Shown here piece after piece: positions 47,947-59,594 of a stretch of DNA of 64,000 nt; the stretch's first letter is position 1, and each line of letters begins with the position of its first letter. This stretch comes from Entonaema liquescens (taxonomy: Eukaryota; Ascomycota; Sordariomycetes; Xylariales; Xylariaceae). The position numbers and the translations under genes were made by a program. The stretch lies in NCBI GenBank assembly GCA_902805475.1, contig CADCSX010000002.1, forward strand, positions 1,302,001 to 1,366,000. The letters run 5' to 3'. The notes beneath the pieces were generated by a model that did no database searches, was not told where the DNA came from, and saw nothing but the letters and a program-made list of their open reading frames with translations.

Positions 47947-49645
47947 TTAGGATTGCATGTGGTAGCCTGAAGGACCTTGGGGATAGTACTGGCTACGGAT
48001 CGGCTGAGTCTGCTGGAAGGCCATGTTTAGGAAGTTGGGTTGCTCCTGGGCCATTGTGCTACCCATCTGGTTACCGAAAGGTGCCGGGACCGTAAGCCCG
48101 AGGTTGTACGAGCCCGTGGTACCCTGATATTGGCCGGGCTGTGCACCTCCCGCCGTCTCCGCTTGAATTGAGCCAAGGTCCAGGTTGAAGTCTATCGGGG
48201 AATCCATGAAACCTGTAACAGATGTCGAGTTAGAGGACCATCCACGGGGCGCGAAAGCCGATTGAGCATTGCCGTTATCCAGTGGAGGAAGAGAGAACGT
48301 CGGGTCAGGTCCTACAAATTGGTTAGGATGGTTGTTGCATAGGTCTGTCATGGGAGGGAAGGGAGGCAGTGGCAGGTGCTCATTTAGGTTGTTGGGAGCA
48401 TACCCCGATGAACCCTCTTGACTTTCCCCTGACAGTGCCTCCATATATCCCGTAAAGTTAAGACCTGACTGAAACATGTTCTCTCCAGATTCCCCGCTGT
48501 TGACTTCGGTGCTATCGGTATGGTCAACTATGTCTGTCTCGACATCTTGTGTGTCTGGCTTGTCGGTTGACTTGTCGGTCGACTTGTTTCGTTTGGGATC
48601 GCGGGCGCGCTTTCGGGTTCGCCTGACTTTATCTTGGAACGCCACCGACCGTTTCTTCACTGTTCCATAGGACTGTCCGTTTCGGTCGACAAGTTCGCCG
48701 CTCTGGTTGGTCTTAATGCCGTTCTCTTGGGCAACCCGAATACCAATAGCATTCTGAACGTCTCGCTCCCCGTTCAGCTTTCGGTTGGTAGCCTTTTGCT
48801 TTTTGAATGTTAGTTGCGTCTTCTTTAAATGCTCTCGGGCTGATCTTACGTTGAGCTCTGTTCTGGGGCGCCAAGCTAGACGGTGCTTGAATGTGGCGTC
48901 TTTGAAAAGGGACACGACAACATCCTTAGATGACTACATTTGTGAGTACCAAGACAACAATAGACGAAAGGGGCTACGCAACATACTTTGAGAGCATCAC
49001 AAACCGCTTCAAACCTCTCCATAAAGGATCCGTAGGAATTGTAAGGCGGCTCTTTGCAATACAGGTAGTTAGGCAGCCGACACTGGCCTATCTGGGCGTC
49101 ACGGGTCGACAACTAGGAAGTGTTAGCTTCAAAACAAAAAAGGGGTCCTGTATCCTTACCAGTACTGGCCATAGGACCAGCTCGAATTCGATGTCAGCAT
49201 AGCTTCCTTGCTGGATACGTCTAACACTCTGGGATCCTTCCGGCTCGTAAGTTTGACTACAATCTTGCGCAGCCTCGAAGAGTAGCTTCACTAGTTGCTG
49301 CTGCTGTTGGGGGTTCGTTGGGAAGTCAGAACAGTTGCCACTTGGGCGATCGTGTGTCTTCAAATACTGGTCATAGAGTTGGCGGAAATGCCGAAAGTCC
49401 TGGATCAATCCTTGGTAGCTACCGGTTGTCGAAGCCATCATTTGGTCCATTTGTGCTTGAGTGACTCCGGTTGTTTCTTCACTCAAGGTTGACGACAAAG
49501 GCATTCTCCCACCGGTTGGGACCCTCTTGGGTGCCTCGGATTGCTGGTGTGTAGTAGCAACGGGTTCATAGGGAGTGGTAGCCATAGGAAAGGCTCCATA
49601 CTGGGACTCCAATTGGCGGGCGTAGCCTGCCTGGCTGTGATACAT
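47947..49645 (-). CDS. Conserved fungal protein of unknown function, 532 residues
   Basis: Three exons: 49645-49160, 49112-48987 and 48933-47947; all joins are phase 0. The central part, about residues 135-270, looks folded and conserved: YADIEFELVLWPVL, CRLPNYLYCKEPPYNS, MERFEAVCDALKVSSKDV and FKHRLAWRPRTELNVR. Before it lies a Gln/Pro/Thr-rich region with a run of five Gln. After it a strongly basic stretch (about 297-321, KKRSVAFQDK and RKRARDPKRNK) could be a nuclear localisation signal. The last 180 residues are Gly/Pro/Gln/Asn-rich and disordered. The layout suggests a nuclear regulator, but I recognise no known DNA-binding fold, so no function is assigned. The upstream region is about 2.4 kb, long and rich in simple repeats. 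Confidence 0.8.
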
Positions 49646-52050
49646 GGTGGGAATAGTTGATTGAAAGTAGGTAGCAAGTCGGAGAAGCAGGCTGGTGAAG
49701 CAATTGAATAATTAGGCCCTAGTGATAGGCATAAGTGAAAGGTAACGAAGAGAGGGAATTATTGGGGAGTAAAGGAGCAATGTTGGGATGGGTATTCATG
49801 TATGCGTTTAGGGTTCGAAAAGAATAGATAGCGTGTGGTAGAGCAAAGGGGGTTGAAGAATTGTGGTTGATATTAAATTTAAAAGGGGATCGCTTACTCT
49901 GAGGAACTGTCACACGAGTAGCGGTTATGCTGTGTCGTGTGAACAAAAGCAAGGAGAGGAGCAAGCTGGAGAGCAAAGAGGAACTAGGAGCAACTGGTGA
50001 TCTAGCAAAGTTGTGGATGATGAATTACAAGATGAGATGAAAGAACATGGGACTTACTTTGATTTATATGTGTGACCTTGGTCCCTACGAAACGGGGAAA
50101 AAGGAGAATTACCTTTCAATTGGGAAGCTATCGTGAGTAACTAGAATAGGAGTAAATTGATGTTACTGATGGGCATGACGCGGGGAGTTTTGGACCTCTG
50201 CCAATCATATGGCCAGAAAATTGTTCGGAACCCTTCAATAGATAGTAATTGGGTCCTACGAAAGGTCAAGCGAAGTAGATATTTTCTAGTGACTTGGTAC
50301 TTTATCTGAACAAAAGATATCTAATTCCACAATTGGGAAGAGCAAATGGACGCTAATATCATGGACCCACGGTACCTTGAGGCTGTGGTTTGATAAAGTT
50401 ACGCGCTAGTAGGATGAATTGGACAGAGCTGTAGCAGAACTCAGTCGAGGAAGGAACACATCTGTATTAGCAAGTAGCGGACAAGTCGAGTGACTCTCAT
50501 GGCAAGCAGATTTTTTCATCTTTAGGGCTTTCTAGTATTGCTATGTAGCTACAAAGTAACACATCGAGACGTTTATATAAGTGAATAGATTACTGTACAA
50601 TTATAATTCTTAATCTGAATCGAAATGGCAGTGATGCCAGAAGGAAAGGAGTTCATGAAAAAGAATGTCTGTGGGAGGAGAATGACCAGCGGTCCTTGGG
50701 CGTGAAGACCAACTCTCATTTGTGATTTAGCTGTCGAGAAAGGAGGACCATGTTGGATTAATTATTGGCATTCAGAGGTAAATGGCGAAATGTCATCATT
50801 AGAACCCGACAAACAAACCATCAGAGCATATACATGGTTCATGAAAAAAAAAAAAAAAAAAAAAAACATAACGCGGAATGGAATTTTTATTATTCATGGT
50901 ACAATACAAGAGAGGCCACTACTACCGTAGTATCTAATTCTACAAAAGGCGTGATTTGGGACTGGTTTTTAGCAGCTGCAAAAGGACGAAAAGGCTAAGG
51001 GTCCTGAAGAAATAATGATTTTGTGGTACTTTGGTATAAGGTAGCCCTGTCAATGCACAAATTGCAGCGCGTAACGTATTCTGGGCTCTAGAAAGAAGCC
51101 TCCGGTACCTTTAGAGAGTATCTGAAAGTTGGTGGCATTTCGACTACGTTATATCTGCCATTTTTTATGTTTCCCCCTTTTATTTGTGAGATAGGGGGGA
51201 TTAGAAGGATACTTACAATTAAAAATTCAAAAAATCTAGACAGGAAAACAGAAGCAATGTATTCGACTTGAACAATCCGTCACTTTTAATTACTCTTTCA
51301 GGCTTAGATTCCAAAAGAAGTAGTTACCCTTTTTTTTTTTTTTGTCGTCTTCAATGTAGAATCTTGAATTTGGATCGTGAGCTGTGAAGTTGTTTTAGTG
51401 GCTTTTTTAACTTCACTAGTACCACATGTGTCACCAGCTGATGCCACTTGACGCCTGCTGCGACCCACTTGGCCAACTGCTCGTGTCACTGCCAATCTTG
51501 AAATCGAGCCACATTTTAGACTTCTTTTTTTCCGCATTGGAAAACCCACAGCGGTTCCCCCTGACCCTTCACAGAAAGAGTGCGTTTCTCTGGCACACAC
51601 GGGCGCGGTTTTTCTCCCAATTGTACACAAAATTCTTACATTGGAGATATTCTTAATAATTGTTATTTTCAATTTTCATGAAAAGGCAAATTTATACAAC
51701 TTCATAGACAGTTTCAATATATTCCACAATCAGAGAGGCACGATTCCCTAATACATCGTATGCTAGGGCGTTATAAAGAATGTATTGACTATTAACGTTC
51801 TGCGTTATAGCAACATGGGTATCCAACACCTTCAACCCCCGTATAAGTAAGTGTAGATCTATGTAAATCTAGTTCTGGCCGATCCAGGTCTATCTAACCA
51901 ATCTACGATCGAAATTAGTCTAGGGAGAACCGAGCCCCAGAGAGCTTCGTCGATTGAAGCATTAAAACGAGTTTAAGCACCCTAGGTTTTGTCATTGCTG
52001 ACCATATTATTGGTACCAACTTAGAAGTACTACAGGGAGTCAAGGAATCT
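49646..52050. other. Long intergenic region, leader of the 532-residue gene and transporter 3' flank
   Basis: About 2.4 kb. It contains a run of 23 A (50844-50866) and shorter T runs near 51330-51343. The frames present are short or start at non-ATG codons. No gene is supported. Confidence 0.4.
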
Positions 52051-54047
52051 TTAATTCTCAACCTCCTCGCGACTTCCGTCCTCATCACTCTTCCCACTCT
52101 TCTCGCTGAGGGCCTTCTCATGAACCACTCCGGCAGGGCCAGCAGTGCGTGCCGCGCCTCTAGCAGCAACATCGATAAGTCCGTATTTGAGAGCTTCCTG
52201 TTCGACCTCTTCGGGACTAAGCAGAGGTAGCTCCTCAGCGGCCGTGACGTAAGATTTCTTCTCCACGAATCCCTTAGCGAAGATGATATCAATCTCTTCA
52301 AGGGATCTCTTAGCCGTTTCGGGATAGAAAAACCAGATAATGGGCAAGAAGCAGGCGTTGACGACAGCGAAGAACAGATACGTGCCCCAGCCGATGTTGG
52401 TAATCATGACTGGCGTAACCATAACGATAAGGACTATAAAACCTGGTTAATTACTGACACTGATAGGAAGAGGGTGAGTAGCTGGTATAGCAATACTTAC
52501 AGTTGAATAGCCAATTCGTGCAAGTCGATGTTGCGTTCGCCTTTGCGCGAGTCTTAATGGGGTTGATTTCGGCAGGGTACAACCAAGGAAGCGGGAGCCA
52601 TGTTGCGCCAAATGAAGCGATGTAAGTCTGTTTATAGTATTAGCAAATCTCTCGTCGCTGATTGTTCTTATTGACTAGAAACTTACGAAGAGACCGACGG
52701 CTGCGCCCTTAGCTGCGTTGGAGGCCTGACCAGGAATATGAGGACCGGGAATAAGACAGGCAAACGTGAGAACCATAGAAAGACATTGTCCAATGGTTCC
52801 GTAAAGGAAAAGCTTTCGTCGACCGACCCGCTCAATGATAAACCAGGAGGTTGTGGCGAAGATGGCATAGACGATCATGTTCACGCCACCCATCAGTAAT
52901 GCCATGTTCTTATCGCCCGGAGTAATGCTGTCTTCGAACAGAATAGGGAAGTAGTAAATGACCGCGTTACAACCACCGATTTGCTGCATTAACTGACTGC
53001 TAGAACCAAGCAGCATACGTCGGAAATGTTGAGTCTTGCCACCAGTGAAGAGGGCCTTAACTGGGGTGCTCTTCTGACCGGAGAAACCACTGGCACGAAT
53101 AGAGTCCAAAATGATGTCTCGTTCGGTGTGAGTCTCCTCGCTGCCCATCTCGTAACCTCGCAAGGCCGAGATAACTTGCTCGGCATCCTCATACCGTTCG
53201 TGAGTGAGGAGCCAACGTGGGCTTTCAGGCAGGAAAACCATAGAAACACACACGAAGAGACCGAAGATAATCTGGAAAGCGATAGGGAAACGCCATGAGA
53301 GGTCCTCACTACCAAAGCTGCAGCCATAATCGATCCAGTATGCGATCACGGTACCAAATGCGATAATGCCACCTTCAATACAAATAAGCAAACCTCTGTT
53401 CGAAGTCCTGCTGCATTCGGCTACAAGAGCGTTAGAATCAAAATTTTCGACATACTGCCGCGCTGCAGTTACGTACCTTGATAAGTCGGAATAGTGGAAG
53501 TGTTGATACCGTTACCGACGCCGGTGACGACTCTGCCAATGATAAATTGAGCTAGTGGTTGGTGGTTTGGGAACGAAGTAACTTGAATTGTGGCGCCGAT
53601 GATCATGACTATCCCTCCCAGTATCATTGCCTTCCTTCTGCCTAGCAAATCACCGACTCCGAGAATAAACATGGCGCCGATGAGGCAGCCGATCTCGTAA
53701 ATGGCGGTGACAAGACCTTGCATAGTCGGATTGCCTCTTACTTCTGTGAAGACATTCGCGAAATGATCCGAACCAATAATACCGCTCATCCTGGAATTTT
53801 GTCAACAATTCTGAAATTTTCTCGAGTTTCATTTATTGGGGCATGATGCGAGCCGTGCGCGATAGAGTCGCGGAAAACGAATATGCGCAGGTTGTATCGT
53901 GGGGAGCTTTGATGGTATCACAACGTACACTCCTTGGTCGTAACCAAACAACAAAAATCCTGTGGTGGCCACGGTGCTGACCATCATGGACAACGACCGG
54001 CCCTGAAGGCCCATGTAGGTCGGCGTTGTCCCCGTTACCGCCGCCAT
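52051..54047 (-). CDS. MFS sugar transporter
   Basis: Five exons: 54047-53929, 53790-53477, 53420-52687, 52627-52501 and 52442-52051, giving 561 residues with about 12 hydrophobic helices. Sugar-porter signatures appear in order: FGYDQGVMSGI in helix 1, GRRKAMILGG after helix 2, PESPRWLLTHERYEDAE before the central loop, QQIGGCNAVIYYFP in helix 7, ERVGRRKLF after helix 8, LPWLYPAEINPIKTRAKA, and PETAKRSLEEID after helix 12. The C-terminal 80 residues are cytoplasmic and acidic. It probably moves a hexose, disaccharide or polyol with protons across the plasma membrane; the substrate is unknown. The neighbouring GH55 glucanase gene, on the same strand, would supply glucose from beta-glucan. Confidence 0.93.
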
Positions 54048-56787
54048 GTTGAATTATACACTTCGGAATTTAGTAACGGAGCCAACGCGTTGCGAATTCC
54101 CGAGGGTTCACAAAATGCGGGCAGATCTAACAAAGATCTCTGGAAAAGATCTCTCTAAGATGGCCTCGGCGAAAATGAGGGGTGAAATTTGACCGACTCC
54201 GGATTTTCAATCTAGTACCAGATTGAAGGGACGTATGGAGGTGTGGGAGGTAAGACCTGGAGAGTCCGGAGAAGGGCGGGCCTGACCCTCATATAATGAT
54301 GGAGAAACGACCCAGTTTGCTGCTGACAAAGGCTATGCAGACATATACACATGCAGACATGCAGACACTGTACGCAGACAAAGCCAAAACGGGCTTGTGA
54401 GAGGTGGAACGAACACGCAGACCACGCTAGATTGAACTTTTGTACGGAGCTACTTGATAACACGGCTACCAAAGTGGTACTAAGGCTGGCTCTCAGACTC
54501 ATCCTAGATCTTGAACCAAGCTTTGGCCCGGCGTAACAGTTGGGACTACAACTCTGCAAGGCCCTGCATGCCTGTTGGACCGGGGCCGGACTACACGCTG
54601 ATCTTGCCGATCTCTGAAAAGGTTTCCCTTTGGCTGCCTTTGTTAACATGCTTGTTGGGTGGAGCCGGGTCTACACGTCTTATACGGCCGCTTTCCGTGT
54701 TAGGCATGCTTTACACTTGTCGTGGTATGACAGCCGGAGAAATGAGGTCATATCCCAGCACGTCCTGGCATTGTCCGGCATTGTCCCATTATTCCCTCGG
54801 TTCGGCTAAGAGGATGTGAAGAGTAAGATTTCGCATTGGGCTGAGCTAACTGGCTGGCTTCAGGGGTCCAGCGGCATTCCCCCCATGTAAGACATGCAAG
54901 GTAGCGGAATGGCTTGCCTTAGCAACCTAAAAATCATACGCTAGTATCGGTCTAGTCCTCAGTATGTTTAAGTCTCTTTTCCTAACCCTTCACTTCACCC
55001 AGTTAGGACAGTCAATAATTCAAATTCAGCAAAATTCGCCGATAGAGCTTTGTTGTAAAAAAGAGGTTGTGGCCACGAACTCAGAATACTTGATTAACGC
55101 CACACATAATACATCTGTTCTCTTTCTTTTACTAACTATGAATAGATAAATGATGAAAACCCTACGTCATCAAAGGAAGCAAGATGTTGCGGCTTTCAAC
55201 AATGACTGACAAAACAAAAAAAAAAAAAGGTGTGTGGGATCCAACCGCTGGCTGGCGCAAGAACTATTATATACATTATAGACTATCATTATACATACTA
55301 ACAATACATACTAACAATCAATATCAATTTGTACGACCTTGTGGCGTTTCGGCTTTCCTAAGTGAGTAGCACCGGCTAACGACTGTCTGATCGTCACCGA
55401 CTATTTCCGCTACCGTCCCCATTGAATCCTTCAAATCTCCAAATTTTTACGCGGGGGTTAGGAATGGCCCTTTCCCCTCGATGGGTCCTTTACTCCATTT
55501 GGGGGTACCCCAAGCTTTTTTTACCCACCTCGCCTCGAGTCCCAAGAACCAAGGATTGCTAAGGGCAAGGGAGGCCCTATGTACTACGGTAAAGCCCCCG
55601 CTGTAACCGCACACCGTGGCTTTACGTGGGGCTCTAGAGTGGATGATTTAGTGGAGGTTTATTTCCACTACACGCGCCATACCCAGGGCTGCCAGGCCAT
55701 ATCCAACTTCCTCCCTCCTTCAGGGTCCACTATCGCCATCTAATAACCCTATTGCCCGGCCAGAGTTCGGTGAGATATTCCAAGGTCTTACCTCGTTGGA
55801 AAGATGCAGCGCGGATAGCTCAGCCTGCATGAATTCCCAGGTGATCCAGCTAAAAATCCCTATGCGCGTCACATGAATGAGAACTGACGAGACTCGCGCG
55901 TGAGAGCAGTGAGATAAGTTCTGGTTGGGAGGAATTCGCAATCACATCCCCCTTCCCAAACACACTAACAATTGCCTGCTTATACTCAAACAGGAATATG
56001 ATATTCAAAAGCTGCCCAACTAGTGGGGCTGCGTGCCGCTGCTTATTGACCCGACGGCTGGCTGTAAGTCAACGCGGCTGCATGTTCTTCCAAGTCTACG
56101 GGATGAGCTAAAGCACGATTTGCTCCGGCCGATATCTCGCGTCGACCTGCGGACATGGTTTAAATTCATACCGATCGGCATCAATTATCCTCTATGACTC
56201 TTGTATGCCGGAAACGAGTTAGAGCGAAACGTATAATTAGAAACGAATTCCACAGTATCAGCTGAAGCTTCGAAATACATACCATGTAAGAGCAATTAAC
56301 TAGATTCACGAGGTATGCAAAGATCCGTACTCATCAGCCAGTGATAGTAAGAATTGGAAATGAAAGGTACGATTCCTATTAAAAAATTTGTAAAAGATAC
56401 TCTCGAGACCCGGAAAAAAATCGCGTTTGTTTGGATAAGAAAAGCAAGCAAGTTTCAGCTACTCGAATTTCTCGTTATAGTAAGCCGGAGAATAGATCTT
56501 CATTCAAAACCAACAGCGACAAAAAGGGGTATACATGGTATATGTAATACGAGCACTCCAATACCCGGCGCATAGATAGCTTAACAACGTGAAAATGAAG
56601 TCATTATGCATGCGAAGGATTCTGGAGAACATTAAAAATTCGAGCTATCACATGCTTGTTTTAATGCTTTTCGGACTAAACTATATACGAAGAATGATAT
56701 GCGCATAAAGGCTTGCATACACAGATCTAGATATTACGAATACAATGCACGTGGAAGAGAGACTTGCCTTGCCGTCCCTTGCGCCTT
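54048..56787. other. Transporter upstream region
   Basis: About 2.7 kb with no supportable gene. 55440-55720 is GC-richer than its surroundings and carries several G-runs of the kind bound by the carbon repressor CreA (GCGGGG, GTGGGG). It also has an 8-bp inverted pair GTAAAGCC/GGCTTTAC (55589-55596 and 55618-55625). Carbon-catabolite control of the transporter is a guess from these sites. Confidence 0.35.
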
Positions 56788-59594
56788 TTACGGCGTGTAA
56801 CGGCCCACCAAACTGCCCCAAGACCCTTCAAAGCTTGGCTTCGTAGCAATGTTTGTTCCGTCCCCAAGGCGGAGAGCCGTACGGGTACTCTTGGAGCATA
56901 CACCGTATGCCTTGAGGTTTGTCGGTGTCTCGGTAATCCAGTGCATGTAGTCTGCCGGGAAGAAGAGAAAAAACAAATTAGTAACGGATACAGGGAATAG
57001 GAAATTAATCGCATCTCAGACTTACCCTGGCAATCTCCCGAACATCCCTGGTAGGACGGGCCGCTGAAGAAGGCCCAGGATGCGGATGCGTACGTGTATA
57101 TATCGGAGCCGCCTTGGATGTAGTTGGCGAATCCCATTCGACATTTCTTGTCCCCACCATCACACCACGAGAAGTCCGGGTCTCCCCAGTTCTTCGTGTC
57201 CGGCTTCCAAGGGGCGGGTGCTGTTTGCTGCGTGTTGTCACCCTGGTCGTAGTTCGTCTCCGACTGTAGCAAGCTAACCATCACGTTTTTCGCGTTCCGC
57301 AAGTTGAGCTGGTACAGCCACCAGTGCTCGCTGCCGAGCGCGTGGAGCCAGATGCCTTTGGTGGACTCGACGAGCGCGCCGCCCTTCGCTGCGATACTGC
57401 AGCCGCCGCCGCCCTCGGTGAAGTGGTCGGCAACCCAGTTCCAGACGTTTTCGACGTACACAGAGGAGCTGGGGGTGAAGTGTAACCCGAGGAAAGCCGC
57501 CTGGCATTCGTTGCTCGCGTCGTTGCAGGCGTCAGCAAGCGCGGAAGCGCCAAGCGTGCCTCCGACCGTAATTAGCGAGTTCCACAAGCCCACATCCCCG
57601 GGGAGGAGCCGGCGATATTAAATTGTACAATAATGGCGCCAGGGAGGACGTCAGAGACGGTGAACCGCATGTCTTGGATTTGCGCCGTTCCAACGTCGCC
57701 ATTTTTCCCGACTGAGACAACCGGCCTCGGGTTAGCCGAGTCCTTGAACTTCTCGCCGTTACCAGTGATTGTCGCCCAGGCTTCACCGACAATGCGTGAG
57801 CCCTTGGGTATAATTAAAGTGTCGTCGACCCTGTACTTGCCAAATGGGAAGTAAGCAATCTTTTTCTGGTCCGCCGCATACTGTAGCACTTTGTTGAGGG
57901 CCTCCGACTCGTCCTTAGAGTTGTCTCCCAGCACCTTGTGGCCACCGTTTTGGGCGGAATCTTTCACGTTGATGAAGTCCGACACAGGGTTCTTAGCGTA
58001 GGTGGGAGCAGGGACAACTGGATACTTTCCATTCGGTGCCAGAGCAGCGGGTCGCTTCAGTGACGAAGACACAGGACCATAGATGGGATCGCCATTCACG
58101 GTGTTTCCGTACGAATAGTTTTCCACATGGCTCTTAGGACCCAGTGCTGTGTCTCCCCGGACATGCGCGATATCTGAGTTGGTGTCCTTCTCCAGGTTCT
58201 CGATCAGGAAGGATGGATATCCTGTTTTTAATCTCTCGTTAGTCTCCGTCAACCAGACACTGTGCTCCTAAGGATTGCTACTCGAAGGAATTGTGGGTGT
58301 CACAAAGAGGTAAGGTATCGTGCATTGTAAGCTGTGCGAGTGGAGAAATTATTAAGGGTCGGCCCCGTGGGGTCGACACCTAGTGTAGGGACGACGATCA
58401 CTGACCTGAAGTTACGAAGGTTGTCCCGGAATTGATAGATTTCGCATCAACGAGCGCGATCCATGGAGCACCGCCATCATGCTGAACTGCAGTTCCCACG
58501 GTATCGAATGTCGCACCGATAATGCTAATAGTATTACCGCCGTTGATCTTCATACCAACCGTGTTCCGGTAGAAATAAATACTCTTGTACAGGGCTTGCT
58601 GGTGACCATTATGCCAGATACCATTCTATGGTTGCTTTGATTAGTAACTCTCCCATCATGTTAAAAAGGAGAAGGGTGATATGTTAATTACCTGTCCATG
58701 CTCGACTCGGACGTCGGCTAGACCAAGAGTAGAGCCCCTCGTAAGTTGGATACCCGTATGTCCCTTGCCGTTAACAGATGATGCCATAACAATTTTGACA
58801 TTTTGCAACTGGGCCGCTTGAGCGACCGACCAACCGAGCGCCGTGAATTCGTTACCTAATAATTGTCAGAAGGACAGGTCCACATGCTCTCCATTATGCT
58901 AATATAATCTTACCCCCTGGAATGCTGGTTGTGTCAAGTATTACATTCTTTACTCCAACCGCAAAAGAAAGCTCCCCCTTCCCATCAGTTCCCGGATCCT
59001 GGCCTATGGCATACCGTTAGGGATTTTCTCATGTTTCTTTTCGATGATGAAGCGGTCTTACCGGATAGAAGGGTTTGGTCTCCCGAGAAGCCAGCTGCGG
59101 CTTTGATTGTAGGTGGCTGACCGAAGTTAGCGAGTATAAACCGATGATAACTTATATACTTACGTCTGTAGCGTCGCCCATAAGGATAGTGTCGGTATTC
59201 ATGCGAATGGTTTCGCTAACTTCGTATGTCCCGGGCGGGATATAGACAACCTAACCATACATTAGCACAAAATCAAACATCTTCGTGGCGCGATTTATAC
59301 CCTTGGTTGAGATGCCAGCCATTGAGAGTGTCGCTTCTCTCCGTTACCCGCGTCGCTGATAGCCTTTGCAATTCCAGGGCCATCACCGGGCTTAACGGCA
59401 ATGTATACGGGATAGTTGTGGTCGTCGCCCAGGTCTGGCGCATAGCCGCGAGCGGAGCCCGTGTGGTCCATGTCGGCATACCAGTAGCTGGAAGCCCTTT
59501 TAGCAATGTTTTCGGATGCCCCCGTGCCTGACGGGATGCTAAGGCATGAAGCCCTCCCCAGGAGGGCAGCAACAAGAAGCTTAAGAACAGCCAT
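56788..59594 (-). CDS. Secreted glucan 1,3-beta-glucosidase, GH55, with a one-base frameshift
   Basis: Eight exons: 59594-59301, 59250-59164, 59116-59062, 59003-58914, 58855-58692, 58625-58406, 58221-57026 and 56951-56788. If the frameshift is ignored this gives about 756 residues, normal for fungal GH55. A signal peptide is clear (MAVLKLLVAALLGRASC). Two parallel beta-helix (pectate-lyase-3 type) halves follow, the first from SSYWYADMDHTGSA with YIPPGTYEVSETI, the second from SDFINVKDSAQNGG. Seven introns all join in frame. Near 57595-57603 the run reads CCCCGGGG where the family pattern P-G-D-V needs one more G. As written, the frame after SSPG fails within seven codons, while the correct continuation GLWNSLITVGG is one base out. 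This is either a sequencing error in a G run or a recent null mutation. It would release glucose from beta-1,3-glucan outside the cell. Confidence 0.88.

Noticed and set aside
57274..57621. Frames antisense to and overlapping the GH55 gene
   Set aside because: GC-rich shadow frames of the conserved beta-helix exon.
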